This document shows, piece after piece, positions 11,726 through 25,100 of a stretch of DNA of 64,000 nt (position 1 is the first letter of the stretch; every line of letters begins with the position of its first letter). This stretch comes from Eutypa lata (taxonomy: Eukaryota > Ascomycota > Sordariomycetes > Xylariales > Diatrypaceae): the NCBI GenBank assembly GCA_022661535.1, contig JAKULF010000002.1, positions 620,001 through 684,000 of the forward strand, in the 5' to 3' direction. Position numbers and translations under genes: made by a program. The notes beneath the pieces were generated by a model. It made no database searches, had not been told where the DNA came from, and worked only from the letters and a program-made list of their open reading frames with translations.

Positions 11726-12633
11726 TATATGTATAGCACCGCCTTACTTCGATCTTTTTCCCCTTGCCTTTTTTTTTTCCTCTTAGCTACTTACTTAAGT
11801 TGCTTTACGCTTCTTATCAGTACATACTTTACTACTACGTTATGTATGTGTGAATGTGAAGTCACACACATATGTGTATATGTAAATATTATGAGATAGT
11901 CATGTAGAGTTTTATACGACCTTGTTTGGTTTTCGTATCTCGGCAGAGAAAACATCGATAGAATACGGCCATCTTACCTATCACAGTATAACTAGATTCT
12001 ATAGTAAACCCAATGCAACCTGCCTACACAGGTGCCCTCCTTTGAGGAAACACAATCCATAGTCTCTCTTAGACTTATTGTTCATGAAACACCATGACAA
12101 GATGCGAAGCCTTCCAACGTCCCCGTCGTGCAGGCAATATCTCTATTCTCATGATATGAGGTTACACTACTCCAACGGTATAGAGATTCTATTTGTCGAG
12201 CATTGGCATGTTGGACGTTGCGTGCATGAAGCCATGCAAGTGTTAAAGATGTTGGATGGCGCAGCAGATCAATGCTACCTCATCCAACTAGGTGGCCCTC
12301 TTGGTGACCTCACGACTAATAACCTTGGCCAGTGGCTTCAGGTAATCAGCGAATGACATATGTGTAGACCAATCTATGACGACCTAAGTAGAATTCATGG
12401 CTGCAACTCTTTACTATGCAGCAGGGAATTCTAAGATGCAATATGACGCCAATGCCCCCTTTCCATGTTAGTTAGGCACAGATGCACATAATAATCCGAT
12501 GAAAAGAGGGTGCAGGCGTCCTATAAATCACCATCGCCCTTCCCATAGCAATTAAATTAAAGTTTATGTGAGTTAACTAGCAGAAGTGCTTCAACGCCGC
12601 AGTGTCCCTTTTCTCAAATAGCACCAGAAAGAA
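11726..12633. other. Intergenic region upstream of the membrane protein gene
   Basis: A 0.9-kb spacer. A 92-codon open frame at 12078-12356 has no recognisable domain and no clear coding bias. The region directly right of the transposon is pyrimidine-rich. Nothing else is supportable. Confidence 0.5.
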
Positions 12634-14129
12634 ATGATGAATACAACTGCAAACACCACCTTCAATTGCGACAGGTATCATACCTTGCAGGACCTACTTT
12701 CAGAACCCCCCGGGGCAAATTTAACAGCTCTCTTTGTGTCATGTCCTGGTATGTGCACTGTGGTTTATGGGACAGGAAATCCTGATCTTGCCGGCATCGG
12801 TGTTAGTTATGCTTCATTTCATAATCATGCTTAATGATATATATATACTTATAAATAAACAGGCCATGATATCATATACGATCCAAGGAGCCTTATCAAT
12901 AACATTCGGACTCCCTCTCTTTCTATTCTCTTTTTTCATTAGGGGGGCACACCTAGACATGTTGACAAGGCTCGTAGACCGTTTCATATTTACCCAGTCG
13001 CTGCTCACAACTGCCATTGTTACGGCCTGTCACATTCGCCTGGGGCAAACATCACATATATTTGAGGTGCAATTTATGTACGTCCTCATGACAAATGGAA
13101 TAATCAGTATTGCGGCACCCATAGTCACCAGAATATTTTATCCTATTTCTGAGAGTAAGGTCAGCAGGAGTTTTCAGTTCTGGTCGATGGTGACAAACGA
13201 AAAAAAGAAGCTCTTCAATACAACACAGTCTGGATCCCAGCATCTGCCCCTTAAGAAAAGCCGCTGTTTTGTCAGACTCCGCCCACTTCTTCCGTCGCAT
13301 CGGGGCTTACTACGAACCCTATCATTCTTATTAATTTTGTCCGCAATACCCCTAATAATTTATTACCTCGTCGAAATGATAAATCTTATGGATAATGCAA
13401 AGATCAGTATAGCTTCTTCATGCCCACAAAACTTAATGAATGACGACGCGTCCCGAGCTATCATAATTGGGGTCTCTTCCTTTTTTATTATTATGTCTCT
13501 CATCATCCTTACGTTAATTTTCTTGCAGGCCGCACCTCGGCAACCCTACATCAGTTCTACAATATTAGTGCCATCATTTCTTACAGCTCTATTTCTTATC
13601 ATGTTTCATATTTATCTCTCCGTGTTCTTATTTCTAGTTTGGTGGTCACGGTCAAAGTTCGGTGTCGCAGTTGGGGACGCTTTTGAAGACAACGAGTGGG
13701 GGTTGGGACAAATACTTGCAATCTTCACCTGGATTCCAACTCTTGTCGACTTGGCATATTTTATTTGGACGGCAATTCGCAGACGGAAAGGTCAGTCCAT
13801 TAACCCCCCTCTCATGTTCACCCCTTTCCTGGTTTGATCTAGCAGATTTGGTCTTCTTAGAACGAGACTCTGTGCATTTCACTGATATAAACCTAGTTTA
13901 CTTGAGGTCGTGGGCAACTGCCAAAATCGTATTCTGGAATTCCAAACTCTCCGCCAAAGATATACAGCAGTTAGACCAAAGTGAGGATGAGCTCGAGAAC
14001 GGTCTAATCAACGCCAAAAACGACCAAACCGACTCACAACATGATCAGACTAATGATGATGATGATGATGCCAATGCCAGTACCGGAACCGCAATAACAC
14101 GGCGTCCTCAGTACTCATATACCTTCTGA
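12634..14129 (+). CDS. Fungal multi-spanning membrane protein of unknown function, 459 aa
   Basis: Three exons: 12634-12801, 12863-13790 and 13846-14129. Intron 1 (61 nt) is phase 0; intron 2 (about 55 nt) is phase 1 and ends in TAGCAG, a tandem acceptor where both AGs keep the frame. The N-terminus is extracellular-looking, with several NxT sites (NTTANTTFNC) and a Cys pair, followed by CPGMCTVVYGTGNPDLAGIG, a pattern I associate with fungal-specific predicted membrane proteins. About seven hydrophobic segments follow (for example ISYTIQGALSITFGLPLFLF, LLTTAIVTACHI, LSFLLILSAIPLIIYYLV, IIIGVSSFFIIMSLIILTLI). The tail is acidic and Asn/Asp-rich, with a GAT-repeat-encoded Asp run, and is presumably cytoplasmic. 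The topology resembles a 7-helix receptor or sensor, but no family could be named. It sits between two RIP-inactivated transposons, an exposed location in such genomes, yet has no premature stops. Confidence 0.7.
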
Positions 14130-15000
14130 TCAAGATAGTACACAAACACCATTGAATTCGAACGAGCTGTCCCGTCTAGGCTCGCTTAACCGCCGACAAG
14201 AAGCCCCATACGGATTCATAGGTTCTCAACTTCGATCCTTCTCGACTAAGCACGAACCATGGAGGATAGCCCAAGATATTGCATCGAACCAACCCTTTCG
14301 ATGACCTCCTATCTACACTCTCTAGCTGATGAAAAGTATATGGGGAGTCGTCAAGCCAACCCCGCAACCGACCATTAGACTAGACCCTAGATAGTGAATA
14401 CGCTTAACCGAGGACGCGGATTTAAGACCGACCGCGAATCAACAGCACCTGGAAAGCGTCGAGGAACAACACATAGGTACCTAGTTAATACGGTTGCAAA
14501 AAAGGGGTAATTGTATATCACGTGACGAGGATAGGCGTGGTTGCATGGGCCGTTAACGAGGTGCCCAGTATGCTGTGCATGCATATATTGGTAAACAACG
14601 TGGTCTTGTTTGTTATACTATGGACTTTATACGATGAATTGATAGTTATAGATTTATTTCACTTGATACCTACCTACCTACCTACTTACCTACCCGTGCC
14701 CTGCCAGCCTGCTCGGAAAGATTTCCACATCCATCCGTACCTAAATATACATCATATCAAACTTGCCCGAGAGCGGCCCCACAGCGATCGATCCACGCCA
14801 ACCACGTACGTACGTACATGCATAATACAGTTAGGTAGGTACAATAAAAGCCAAGTCTAAGCGAGGCACACATGAGACTTCAAGACTACCTATTTACACA
14901 AAGACCTCATACGTATATACGTACATAGATGCGCAACCAGGAAGCCGGTAAATACGTAGTTATATAAGCGGATGAAGAAGGATCGACGACCTTTCCCTTC
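14130..15000. repeat. Intergenic region with TACC/GTAC simple repeats
   Basis: This 0.87-kb spacer follows the membrane protein gene. It contains a run of ACCT units at about 14668-14696, a TACGTACGTAC stretch near 14806-14817 and a TAGGTAGGTAC motif near 14831. No gene is supported. Confidence 0.6.
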
Positions 15001-17093
15001 TATCAAATAAAACGCCATAAAGGCATACCGTAAAAGGTTTAACGATTTAAGTAATCTAAGCTTTAATTTTATAAATTTATAATAACGAATTAAATTATTT
15101 ATAAATTATTTATATTTATTTATATTTATTTTTAATTATAATATTTATATTAATATTTATTAATTTTATAAATTATTATATTATATATATTATATTATTA
15201 ATATATTTTAAAAATTTATAATTTATTAATAATATCGTTTTTTATTATTTTTAAATTTATTTATTATAATTTATATTATAAATAATTTTAATAAATTTAA
15301 TATATTAAAATATTTTTTAAATAAATATAATAATATTTTTTAAAAAAAATTTATATAACGTTAATTTTAATTATATTTATAAAAATTTATTATTTATTTT
15401 TAATTTTATATTTAAAATATTAAATAATTTTTTTAATAAAAATATTTTAAAATATTTTAATATTATTAAAAAAATTTTAAAATAAATTATTTTTTATTTA
15501 AATAATAAAATAATTTATAATAATAACGTAAAAAAAATTATAAATTAAAATTTAATTTATATTATAATATATTTAATAATTTTAATCGTTAATATTAATA
15601 TTATTTATATATTAATTATATTTATAAATAATATAAAATATTAATATTTTTTTATAATATATTTTTAATAATTTATAAATAAATTTTTTTTTTAAAATAT
15701 ATTTAAATAAAATTAATATAATTAATTTCGTAATATATTAAAATTAAAAATAAAATTAAATCGTTATTTATTTAAATAATTTAATTTATTTAATTATTAA
15801 ATATAAAATATTTTTTTAAATTATTATATAAAAATTATTTTATAAATAAATTTTTAAAATTAATAAAAACTTTAATTATTTTATAATTTAAATATATTAT
15901 ATAAATAAATATTATTATTTTTTTATAAAATATTAAAATAAAATATAAATTAAAAAAAAATTATTAAAATATATATAATAAAAATTAAAATAAATCGTTT
16001 AAAATTAATTTATAAAAATTATTATTATATAATATATATTATTTAAAACTTTATTATTTTTATATTAATTTTTTAAATAATTAAAATATAAAACGTTTAT
16101 AAAACTTTAATTAAAACTTAAATAATATTAAATTTATAATAAAAAATAATTATATTTAATAATTATTTATATTTTAAAATTAATAAAATTAAATTTATTT
16201 AAAATAATTATTTTATAAAAGATTTTTTTATTAAATTAAATAATATTTTCGTTTATTAAAATATAAAAAATAAATATATATAATTTAAATAAATTTTTTT
16301 AAATTTAATTAAATTATTTATTATAATATTAAAATAATAATAATAAATATAAATAAAACTTTTATATTTAAAAACGTTAATATAAAATTTATTATTAATT
16401 TTAAAAAATAAATTAAATAAATAAATAATATAAAATTTTAAATAAAATAATTTAATATAAATTTATTATTTTTTTAAAATAATTATATATATAAAAAATA
16501 ATAAAAATAAATAAATATATTTTTTTATATATTATATTATATTATATATAATTTTTTAATTATAAATAATTTTTTAAATTATATTAAAAATTAAAAAAAT
16601 TTATATAATTAATTTATATTTTTATTAATTATTAAAATATAAATAATAAAATAAAATTTAATAATATATTAAATAATAATTAAATTAAAAACTTTTTTTT
16701 AATAATAATTAAAAATTTAAAATAAATATTAATTAATAAATTAAATAAAATAATAAATTAAAAAATATTTAAATTAATAAAGTTAAAAATAATATTAAAT
16801 AAATTAATTTAAATATTAAAAATTAATTATTTTATAACTTTATTATTAACTTTTTATTTTTTTTTATTTTAAAATAAAAATATAATTTAAAATTAAAAAA
16901 AAATATAATTTTATATAACTTTAAAAAATATAAAAATAATAAAAATAATAATAATAATTTATTATTTTTTAAACGTATATATTTATATATAAAAAGCTTT
17001 AAATAAAGCCTTTTTTTATAATAAGTTTAATGGGCTAATACGCTTATGCCGCTAGGCCGCTTACGGTATGCCCCTATGGCGTTTTATCTGATA
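15001..17093. mobile_element. RIP-destroyed TIR DNA transposon, TA-flanked, ~2.1 kb (pogo/Fot1-like)
   Basis: The left arm from 15001 (TATCAAATAAAACGCC) is matched by the reverse complement of the right arm ending at 17093. In the first 33 nt there are three differences, all A/G, and the similarity runs on to about 50 nt with mostly transitions. The outermost bases are TA on both sides. The interior from about 15025 to 17030 is A/T with CA and TG absent to my eye, and residual C is mostly in CG or CT. The inner right arm is less mutated than the left. Size and TA flanks fit the pogo/Fot1 branch of Tc1/mariner. The coding region is unreadable, so the superfamily is inferred. Confidence 0.87.
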
Positions 17094-18204
17094 CATATGT
17101 AGGTAGTTAGTATACATACTCAACGTAGGTAATATAGCGAGCGAGTCGGGGGGCCGTCGGTCCGAGAGATACGAGCCGTGATCGCCAAACCAAGTTTTCC
17201 TTGTTTTATGCACCTTATATACTTGCTCGCAACGGGGCAGGAAACCTTGGAAAAAATACTGGATCGCTTTGGTATGTATCAATTCACTCCTTTTTTTTTT
17301 TGTGCTTCTGAGCGCGAGTAAGCTGTGGACTTCAAGACATTACCTGGAGATGGGAGACATGGAGGTTGTCACACTAATATCCATAGGCAAAATCAAACCA
17401 CCGCGGTAAGAGATGCCAGAAACTTCACAAGTGGGAGCGGGGACAGTCCAGTCAATGTTTTGGAGACGGGTATTTTCGTTAAAACCAAGATAGAAATTTA
17501 ATAAGAGCAGATAGCCTATTGCTATTCGGGGTATTCATGAGGAAATAATGCCAATTATACGCTATTACAGGTGAACGAGGCACAGACAAAAGGGACATAC
17601 AAAGCTGGTGAACTTATCGTCCTTTCAGTGGACTATCTGAATAATATACAGCAGCGTCCCGTTGGTGTCCATATAATGCCTTAAAACCCCTCTATCAGAA
17701 TTTTGCATATGTGCAAAGCCAAGCCAGGAAAGAAAACGCGCCAATGGTCACTATGAGATCATGGCAAATCTTTCCCCGGTTCTTAATATTATTCTCCTGT
17801 GCGAGCCTGTAGTATCGAACGACGGACAACGCGACTAACCACACGTTGTCCCCCATGAGGCATGAGCCTTAATAGATCTCGTCAGAAATGTTGGAAGTGT
17901 TGTATTTTAGTGTAGGGCTGGATGACCGTGATCATTCATCAAGCTTTCTAGAAGGAGAGGACGGAATCGGGGAAAGCTCAAGAGTCGGATCGTGATCCGA
18001 CGGTCACGCACTTTAACGTGATGATCAAAATCGAGTTGCTGTTCCCTAAACCATAATACAGATAACGCCAGAGGATCATCGGGTCGAATGGATCATCCTA
18101 TGTCGAGAGTAACCACCATAAACGCCGTCGATGCCGATGTGAGAAATTGTAACAGACCGGAAATCGTTCGTCGTGATATTTGCAATTTTGGGAGAGGTGC
18201 GCGC
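17094..18204. other. Intergenic region downstream of the WSC gene, no gene seen
   Basis: This 1.1-kb stretch has normal base composition immediately right of the transposon end. It contains a T-run near 17287 and short meaningless frames only. Confidence 0.6.
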
Positions 18205-19142
18205 TCATGCATTGGTAACCTTTTGGGACATTAGCGTTAGATATTAGTCACTAGGCGAAACATCAGAATAACATACCCTAAGAATTCTCCGCGAGTAATC
18301 TTGGTTGTCGGCGATGCTACCATCACTCATTCTTCGGTTGACCATTACGGGGTCGAGTCGGGAGTCCGACATTGACAGACCTCCGCTGCTCGACGGTGGC
18401 TTTCCACCACTGATGAATGCATTCACGGCGGCGTTACGTCGGTGCTCTTCCTCAATCTCGCTGTTCCTTCGTCGTCGCATGTAGAAGAAGACTGCACCAC
18501 CGACAGCAGCAATAGCCACAACACCGCATACAACTCCCACAGCTATACCGACCGTGCTAGAACCACCCGATGGAGCATCGGTTGCCGAGGCTGAAGGAGT
18601 CTCGGCACCCTCTGTGGGGACTGTCGCTAAAGTTGTAAGCATGGGCCTGATCAGAAGTAGAAATAGTAAGAGGAATTACCTGTCGTAGAAGTAGAAGTAC
18701 CAGCAGTGGAGGTAGAGCTTGCAGTGGAGGAAGATGAGGCATCCTCCGAGTCCGCAACACTAACTCTCACACCAGAGTTGTAAACAGAGTAGGTATCGAG
18801 ACCACCACAAGCTTCCAGATCAGTACCAGGGCATGGCTCGCTGCACTGATCATCATCGACTAATTTGCTCTTGGGCGGATACTTGTCACCACAGTAGCAG
18901 GAATCAAGGTTGGTAGCGGCTACGTTCTTGTTCTTGCTCCGACATAATTCGTTGCATTTGCCCCTCGAGTTGAAATCACCCTCCTTAATTTCGCTTTGCA
19001 GAACAAGCTCGCCCTTCGATCCGTAGCATCCCTTTACTGTATCGGAACCATGGGCGGGGGTTTGGGGGGATGGTTGCAATCCAGCGGATGCAACAGAAGC
19101 AAATGCCAGAACGGCGGCGATGGTGATCCGTCGAAGCGACAT
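18205..19142 (-). CDS. WSC-domain cell-wall stress sensor-like membrane protein, 275 aa
   Basis: Three exons: 19142-18680, 18626-18277 and a 15-nt last exon 18219-18205 (VTNA and stop) that completes RRILRVTNA, a C-terminus I recognise from fungal WSC proteins. The order is a signal peptide (MSLRRITIAAVLAFASVASA), a WSC Cys-rich domain (residues about 37-125 with GCYGS, KCNELCRSKN, DSCYCGDKYPP and CSEPCPGTDLEACGG), a Ser/Thr-rich mucin-like stalk, a single membrane helix (VGIAVGVVCGVVAIAAVGGAVFFYM), a basic stop-transfer RRRR, and a short cytoplasmic tail. Wsc/Slg1-type sensors detect wall stress and signal through Rom2/Rho1 to the cell-wall-integrity MAP kinase cascade; the domain is also thought to bind glycans. 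The assignment as a sensor rests on architecture. The tail is shorter than in yeast Wsc1. Confidence 0.88.
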
Positions 19143-22100
19143 TGTTTCTTTTGGGTATGAGTTGAATTGAAACAAATGATAGCGAAGGTGATGAAACGGA
19201 TAATAGAAAACTAACTCTCAAACCGATCAACGCCTTGAGAGATTGATTAATCGCGACCTATATTCTGCAACTAAGGTCCCGTCTAAGAAGCGATTGTAAG
19301 TACCTATTCGTCTTTTCTCTGGGTACTGAGTTGACCAACTAACGAAATGGCGTTTCGCGAAATTGAAGCAACAATCACCAAGCAGAAGTCATGTAGATGG
19401 GCGACGGCCTTTTTCTTCGTCGTTGGTAGATCGACACAAACTATTCCTTGCCGATAGACTAAGGGCTGAGATGTTGCGTTTCTTTCAGTTGGTCAAAAGA
19501 ATGGAAAGGCGGACTAGTCAAAGAACCCCGAAGACAATGTACTGTGACCAACTGTTGTTAATTATCCCTTATCCACGTCTGCCGCGTCGTTTCAGATCCT
19601 GGTCTCTTGGTTGAATAAATCAATGTATGATTTGGCGTGGTTTCGACTGTTGATTATTGGACGATGTCTCAGGCCACATTCAATGGAATCAGTGAAGATG
19701 CCTTGTTGTAGATGGACCGAGGTCGAGTCGAGCAGATCAGGTCGAGCCCGTCACGCAGTAGACGCGAGGGTTACTCGGTCGACAAGCTGGTTGATTGATT
19801 GAATCGATCGTACGTATTGTTCGGCGGTCGAGTTGACAAATGTCATTCCAATACAGGCCACCAGTCTAGACGTCGATAGGAGGCTTAGTTGGAGTTGATG
19901 TTGTGTGTGCTTACAATGGTAAGTTTGGGGAGAAGAGTCAAAACAATGAAAGAGAGACAGGCAGTGAACGGGGGTATACGAGGTAGGGAAAGGAGTGGAC
20001 TACGCCCAACAGGAGCGAAAGGAAGAATCGGGGAGGGAGTACGAAAAAGTTAAGGCGTGGTTCGAGAATGGATGGGGATGGGTGACAGGATAGGTGAGAT
20101 TGGGTGCTGGGTGATGGGTTGGTTTTGCCTGGAAAGAGAGAGAAAGGCGAGGGAGTGTGGGCAAGGTGGGACTTACAAGGAGAAAGGCAAGGCCGGCAAG
20201 TTGAAGAACAAGAAGTTAGGTTAGAGTGGATTAGTGAGAAGAGGGAGAACCAGGAAGAGCCACTGTGTGAACCACCCCACCATTGTTTCTCTAATCCAAT
20301 CAACCCTTGTGACTTATCCGGCCTGTGGACTGTTTTTACTACAAAAAGAAGTCTAAGCGAAACGAAGGGAAATTACGCTAAACTAGGGGCAGGGGGAACA
20401 CGGGGGATTACAATTGTACATACACACATAGTTACACACACATCTCCAATCGAAGCCTACATATTCGTACATACCTACATACAGACATACAGACAAACAT
20501 ATTTCCTACATAACTGAACATATTTTATGATTTATTTTCATATTGTTGGGATTTAACTATGTCCGTGGTCCGACACGTATGTGAATTAATATATTGCACG
20601 AACTTCTATCTTGCGCATTAACTTCCTTTACCTACGTGTAGGTTAGCTGCGATGATATTGAATACCTAGGTACCTACCTACAGTTAGGTATGTACTTCTG
20701 ACCCCTGCATTAGTGTCAACTATTAAAGTTCAGTCCAGTTCGTGTTGGCTTGTTTGACAGCTTGCGTGCTTGCTTAAATCACCTGTAGCACTCATTCCCT
20801 ATCAGCTAATCAGCCAATCAAGACCGGCACTTTCATTCTTGCACACACAGGACATACATATCACCACCGCCAGCAGACAGGCAGATCAATATTGAAGGCG
20901 GGGAGAAAGGAAGGGGCAGGAGGAGTTCTTAAATGCATGTAGGCAGGTAGGCCGGTAGGTACCTAGTAGTCGGTAGTAGTACAGAATTGAAGTTCTTGAC
21001 CCTTATGACTAGAGTGAATGACCCAGCTGGTGCACAAAACCGAGGATAACTTTCAATCACCAAGGATAATCCCGCATAATGTGCTTCAACGTTTATGATC
21101 AGCAGGAACCTTCCTAATCTGGGTAGGTGTCACACATATCACATGCCTTTCATAAAATAATTGTCTGCAATGGTGTATAAAAAAAAAAGTCCACTTGCGA
21201 ACAGACGGACAGACAACTCAGACAGGCATTTGACGATCTTTTCAATCGTGGGTAAGGCTCAAGTTTTGGATCGCTCAATAGGTGCTAACAAGCCTGCTAT
21301 CGCCATAGCAAAGTACATACATAATGTCCGTTATTATTCTGTCAGTCTGTTCAGCTGAGACCCTATGCTGCTTGTATTTACATAACAAATTCTTATCTAT
21401 TGTTACTTGACTTATGCAACTCAGGTAAGACTGGCATAACCGGTCTGACGGTCCTCCTGTTAGACGTTGTTCTTGCATTCCACATATGTAAGATACTTAC
21501 AAAAAGGTAACATACCTCTCAAAATCATTTTCGGTAGACACCGAAGTTATATATCTTTTATTCTTCTCTGCTCCCTACCACAGACCGATATATTCTGCGT
21601 TAGGTAACTAGGTATGTAGCTGATGGGTGGGTTTTATGGAGTACTATTATATACATTTTGCAACTTGTCATTAGCAATTAGTTATGCGACAACTGGAACT
21701 TGGATACCACAAGCGCATGCCAAGTTGAAACTCGAAACAGCAGTCACGTCACTCAAGAGCTTGGTGATGCCTTTCTTGCCTTTTTCTATACACCTAATTC
21801 GGTCACGAGCCTTCCTTCATACTGATCGACTGACTGCGATAGGCAAATAGGCATATTGTGAACTGTTGATCTACTTAGCTTTCTGTCCACCCTATGCCTC
21901 TTCATTAAGGATACCTATGTATATCATTATTTAATTCAATATATGCATGGCTTGCGTTGAAACAAAGCCCGCGCTCAATAGGCGACGCCTCAATAGTTAA
22001 CAGAACAATCCATAGTTATATGGAATACATAACTGCCTAGATACACCATGCAACTTTAGACGACTTGCAGGACTTGGCTGCTCGCGCTTTTTATTTATTT

Positions 22101-25100
22101 GCAAAAGCGGCTTGACACAGCCTCAATCCACCTCGTGTTCCATACTTCCGAAAAAATCGGACACCTGCATAAGACAAGTAAAATACAGAACCCCTAGTCG
22201 GCCCGTCGGCCTAATCTAGCTAGCTGAGATGATGTTAGAATCTGGTGTCCGAAAATGATCAGATCTCACTTAATATTATTATTTATGTAGGTGCATCGGC
22301 GCCATCCATGTAACACCATCTGTCGACCGAACTTTTTTTGCTCTCTTCTCGTTGGGCTTGCTGACAGCTAGTTAACGCAAACAAGCCCCTTGTCCTTGTA
22401 CCTACATATGTAGTAGCATCAAGGGAGTTGCCAATGCTCGATGGGGTACTCGATGGGATCCTTCCCAAGAAATGTTAATTACTGCTCCGATCTGAAAACA
22501 AAGAAATGTTTGAGAAACAAAAACAAACAATTATATTCATTCTGGAAGGTGAGATCGGGATTCGACAGCTATGAATAGCCTCAAACGGTGCTATGGCGCT
22601 CCCCCATCTCGTGCAAAACCGAGATTGATGAGAGATGCCACAAGGGTACTGGTGAAACTTATCAGTTCCAATCGCCAATGCCGGACAGTGCCATGGCACG
22701 CGTCTCCAGATTTATTCGCAATTGGAAGTTGACAAGACACTCTGACTGGCCAAGACCCGACAAGGATTACCTATGCAGAAGAACACGAAAAGCCCATAGA
22801 TTATGTAGTTATGTAACTATCGTACGTGTCACCCCCATTTGACATTTTTAGTTATGTGTTGTGCTCCAGTGCAACATAAGAAAGAAAAGTTAAACACATG
22901 TGTGATTCGCCTTGGCCTATCCAATACTAAACACTGTTCGCGTATTCTGTCTATCGGTTCGTTCGAAGACGACGACATGTTTTTTATTCGTCAAATGAAG
23001 TAGGTCAAATCCATGTTCAACGCCTCAGTGGGGGGGCTTTCGTTTCACTAAGCCTAGACCTGGCTGGTCCCCCGTGGGCTGCTCGGCAGGGCGAACTTGT
23101 GGTGCGGATCGAGATCACGATACTTGCATATTATCCACGTAGGTAGTCAGACTTGGCATGCATACTGCGGCTCTGCTGCAAAATGTTTCTATTAAAGTTT
23201 TTCTTCAACCATGTAATTACTTCGTAGTGCTAAATCGTCTGTTCTAGAACGCCGGTACATGGCTAGGCATATTAAGGAGACATGGTACAACGGTGAAATT
23301 GCTTTATAAGTAGGTTATCATATCCATTCTGCTGGACTAGGTATTCATGAAGCCAAGCAACCTATTGCCAAATATCTTCATATTTTATGAAAGGCGAAGT
23401 GAATTAGAGAATCCTTCACCCAGCCAACTAAGTCGCCTAACCGTGGCACGGACTACTGAAATTATCATGGTTTACTCCGATGGGTCGGGAGGGATCTCAA
23501 TCGACCTATCGATGTTGAACCGAAAGGGGCAGGTCCCAAGACCTACTACACACAGAGTTTACTACATATCCAGGCCATTATGAGCATTTTCACCAACCAG
23601 CAACAGCAAATCGAAACAAACACGACAGGGCCATCGTGACTTCAGAGTTGAAACATTACCGGGAAGCCCATAAAGACGTAGTATACTAAGCCTTTCTTGT
23701 CGCAATGCTATTTAAAGATGTTAGAACGGACTCTCCTACTCGTTGTCGCCCCTGCCATAGGCGGTTGCGAAGTTATTCGCTAGGCACTCGCTTAGTATGG
23801 TGAACTGCTTCGATGACACGCGGCCTAACAACATCGATCCTGTCACAGTTTTACTAACCTGCTTTCACTTCTGGTCATTGTCAACATTATCCCAGCTGTC
23901 GTGCCATCTAACACCACAGCAGTGCCATGAACACTAAGCTAGGTGGTACATTAGCCAAGCAATCACCGTAATATTCCCCAAAGATTATTGCCACACCTGA
24001 CTGACACCAAGGCTTGAATGCCAAGTAAGTTTTATATACGTGAAAGGTCTAGCTGTAGACTGTAGGTCGATATAGCGTTGAGGGTTTGTCTTGTTGCAGA
24101 TTATCTTGGAACCACCTTGAGAGGCGGGTTTCCTTACTGCTAAACTATTCGCTCCTTGACAACATGAACACCCCTAGTTGATAGGAGACAAGCCAAATCC
24201 AGGACGAGGATTTATCACTACATCCATATCCACAAATCTAAAGTTGGAATATGGTTACCTGAGAAGTTGAAAATAGTGACTTGGAATCTATATTCGAGCA
24301 GCTACTAGCCCCTGAACTGTCGTATTGATTTCATATTTTCATGTCACCTCCAATCATGCCGGTTCAAATTACTATGGTACAGCCCGTAGAATATGAGACA
24401 CATGAGTATACTTTCTATTCATTTGGCAAACAAGTATACGTAGGGAAGTTCGCGGTATTGTCACTATCGTCCAACCGGGATATTTACTTCCCTAAAGCCA
24501 ACAGCTACAATACAGACCATATAAGACTATGACCGAAATTCTCGCTAAATTTGATTCGGCTGCCATTAAAATAAACGTCAGAAAGGAGAGAACTGGAATT
24601 TATGATGGTACTATGAAAATAAATCGATGGGAGCTGTAGGAGCTACTATGTTCCCCTTCATGCAGGTATACTGACTTTAGAGGCAATCCTCAAACTAACA
24701 ATTCACGCCCACTAAAACTACTCACCAGTCCCTCAAATCCAAGCCGGATTACAAATCCAAATTAATAACAATATACCATTTCAAGCAGCCAGCAGCATTG
24801 TCTCGACCAGCCTCGTTAGCGCCTCGCTGGGGCAGAAAGGGGCAGTCACTGGTGGTAGCTCTGGATTGCCCTTTCAGTGGATGGAGTCACGCCAACAACG
24901 ACAAGATTGACGCTAGTTTCTCATGTATCAGGTAGCCAGGAGTTCTAAACCTCAAGTTTTGCAGCTCAACATAGCCCCCAAATATCTGTTCTTGGAGTCA
25001 ACAGTAGTCCGATCACTATAAAAAAGGCATATTGTGTCAAATCCCATATATAGCGGGCATTGGGGGGTAGGAGGGATGATCTGCTACCTTGAATGACTCC

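Noticed and set aside
12078..12356. 92-codon frame upstream of the membrane protein gene
   Set aside because: There is no recognisable motif, splice partner or codon signal; it remains possible but unsupported.
10440..17040. Interpretation of the AT blocks as centromeric or mitochondrial insert sequence
   Set aside because: Each block is bounded by its own terminal inverted repeats with TA ends and shows dinucleotide depletion typical of RIP, which fits mutated transposons better.
20104..20517. 137-codon frame in purine-rich DNA
   Set aside because: Its length comes from a stop-poor GA-rich tract, and the complementary strand is open too.
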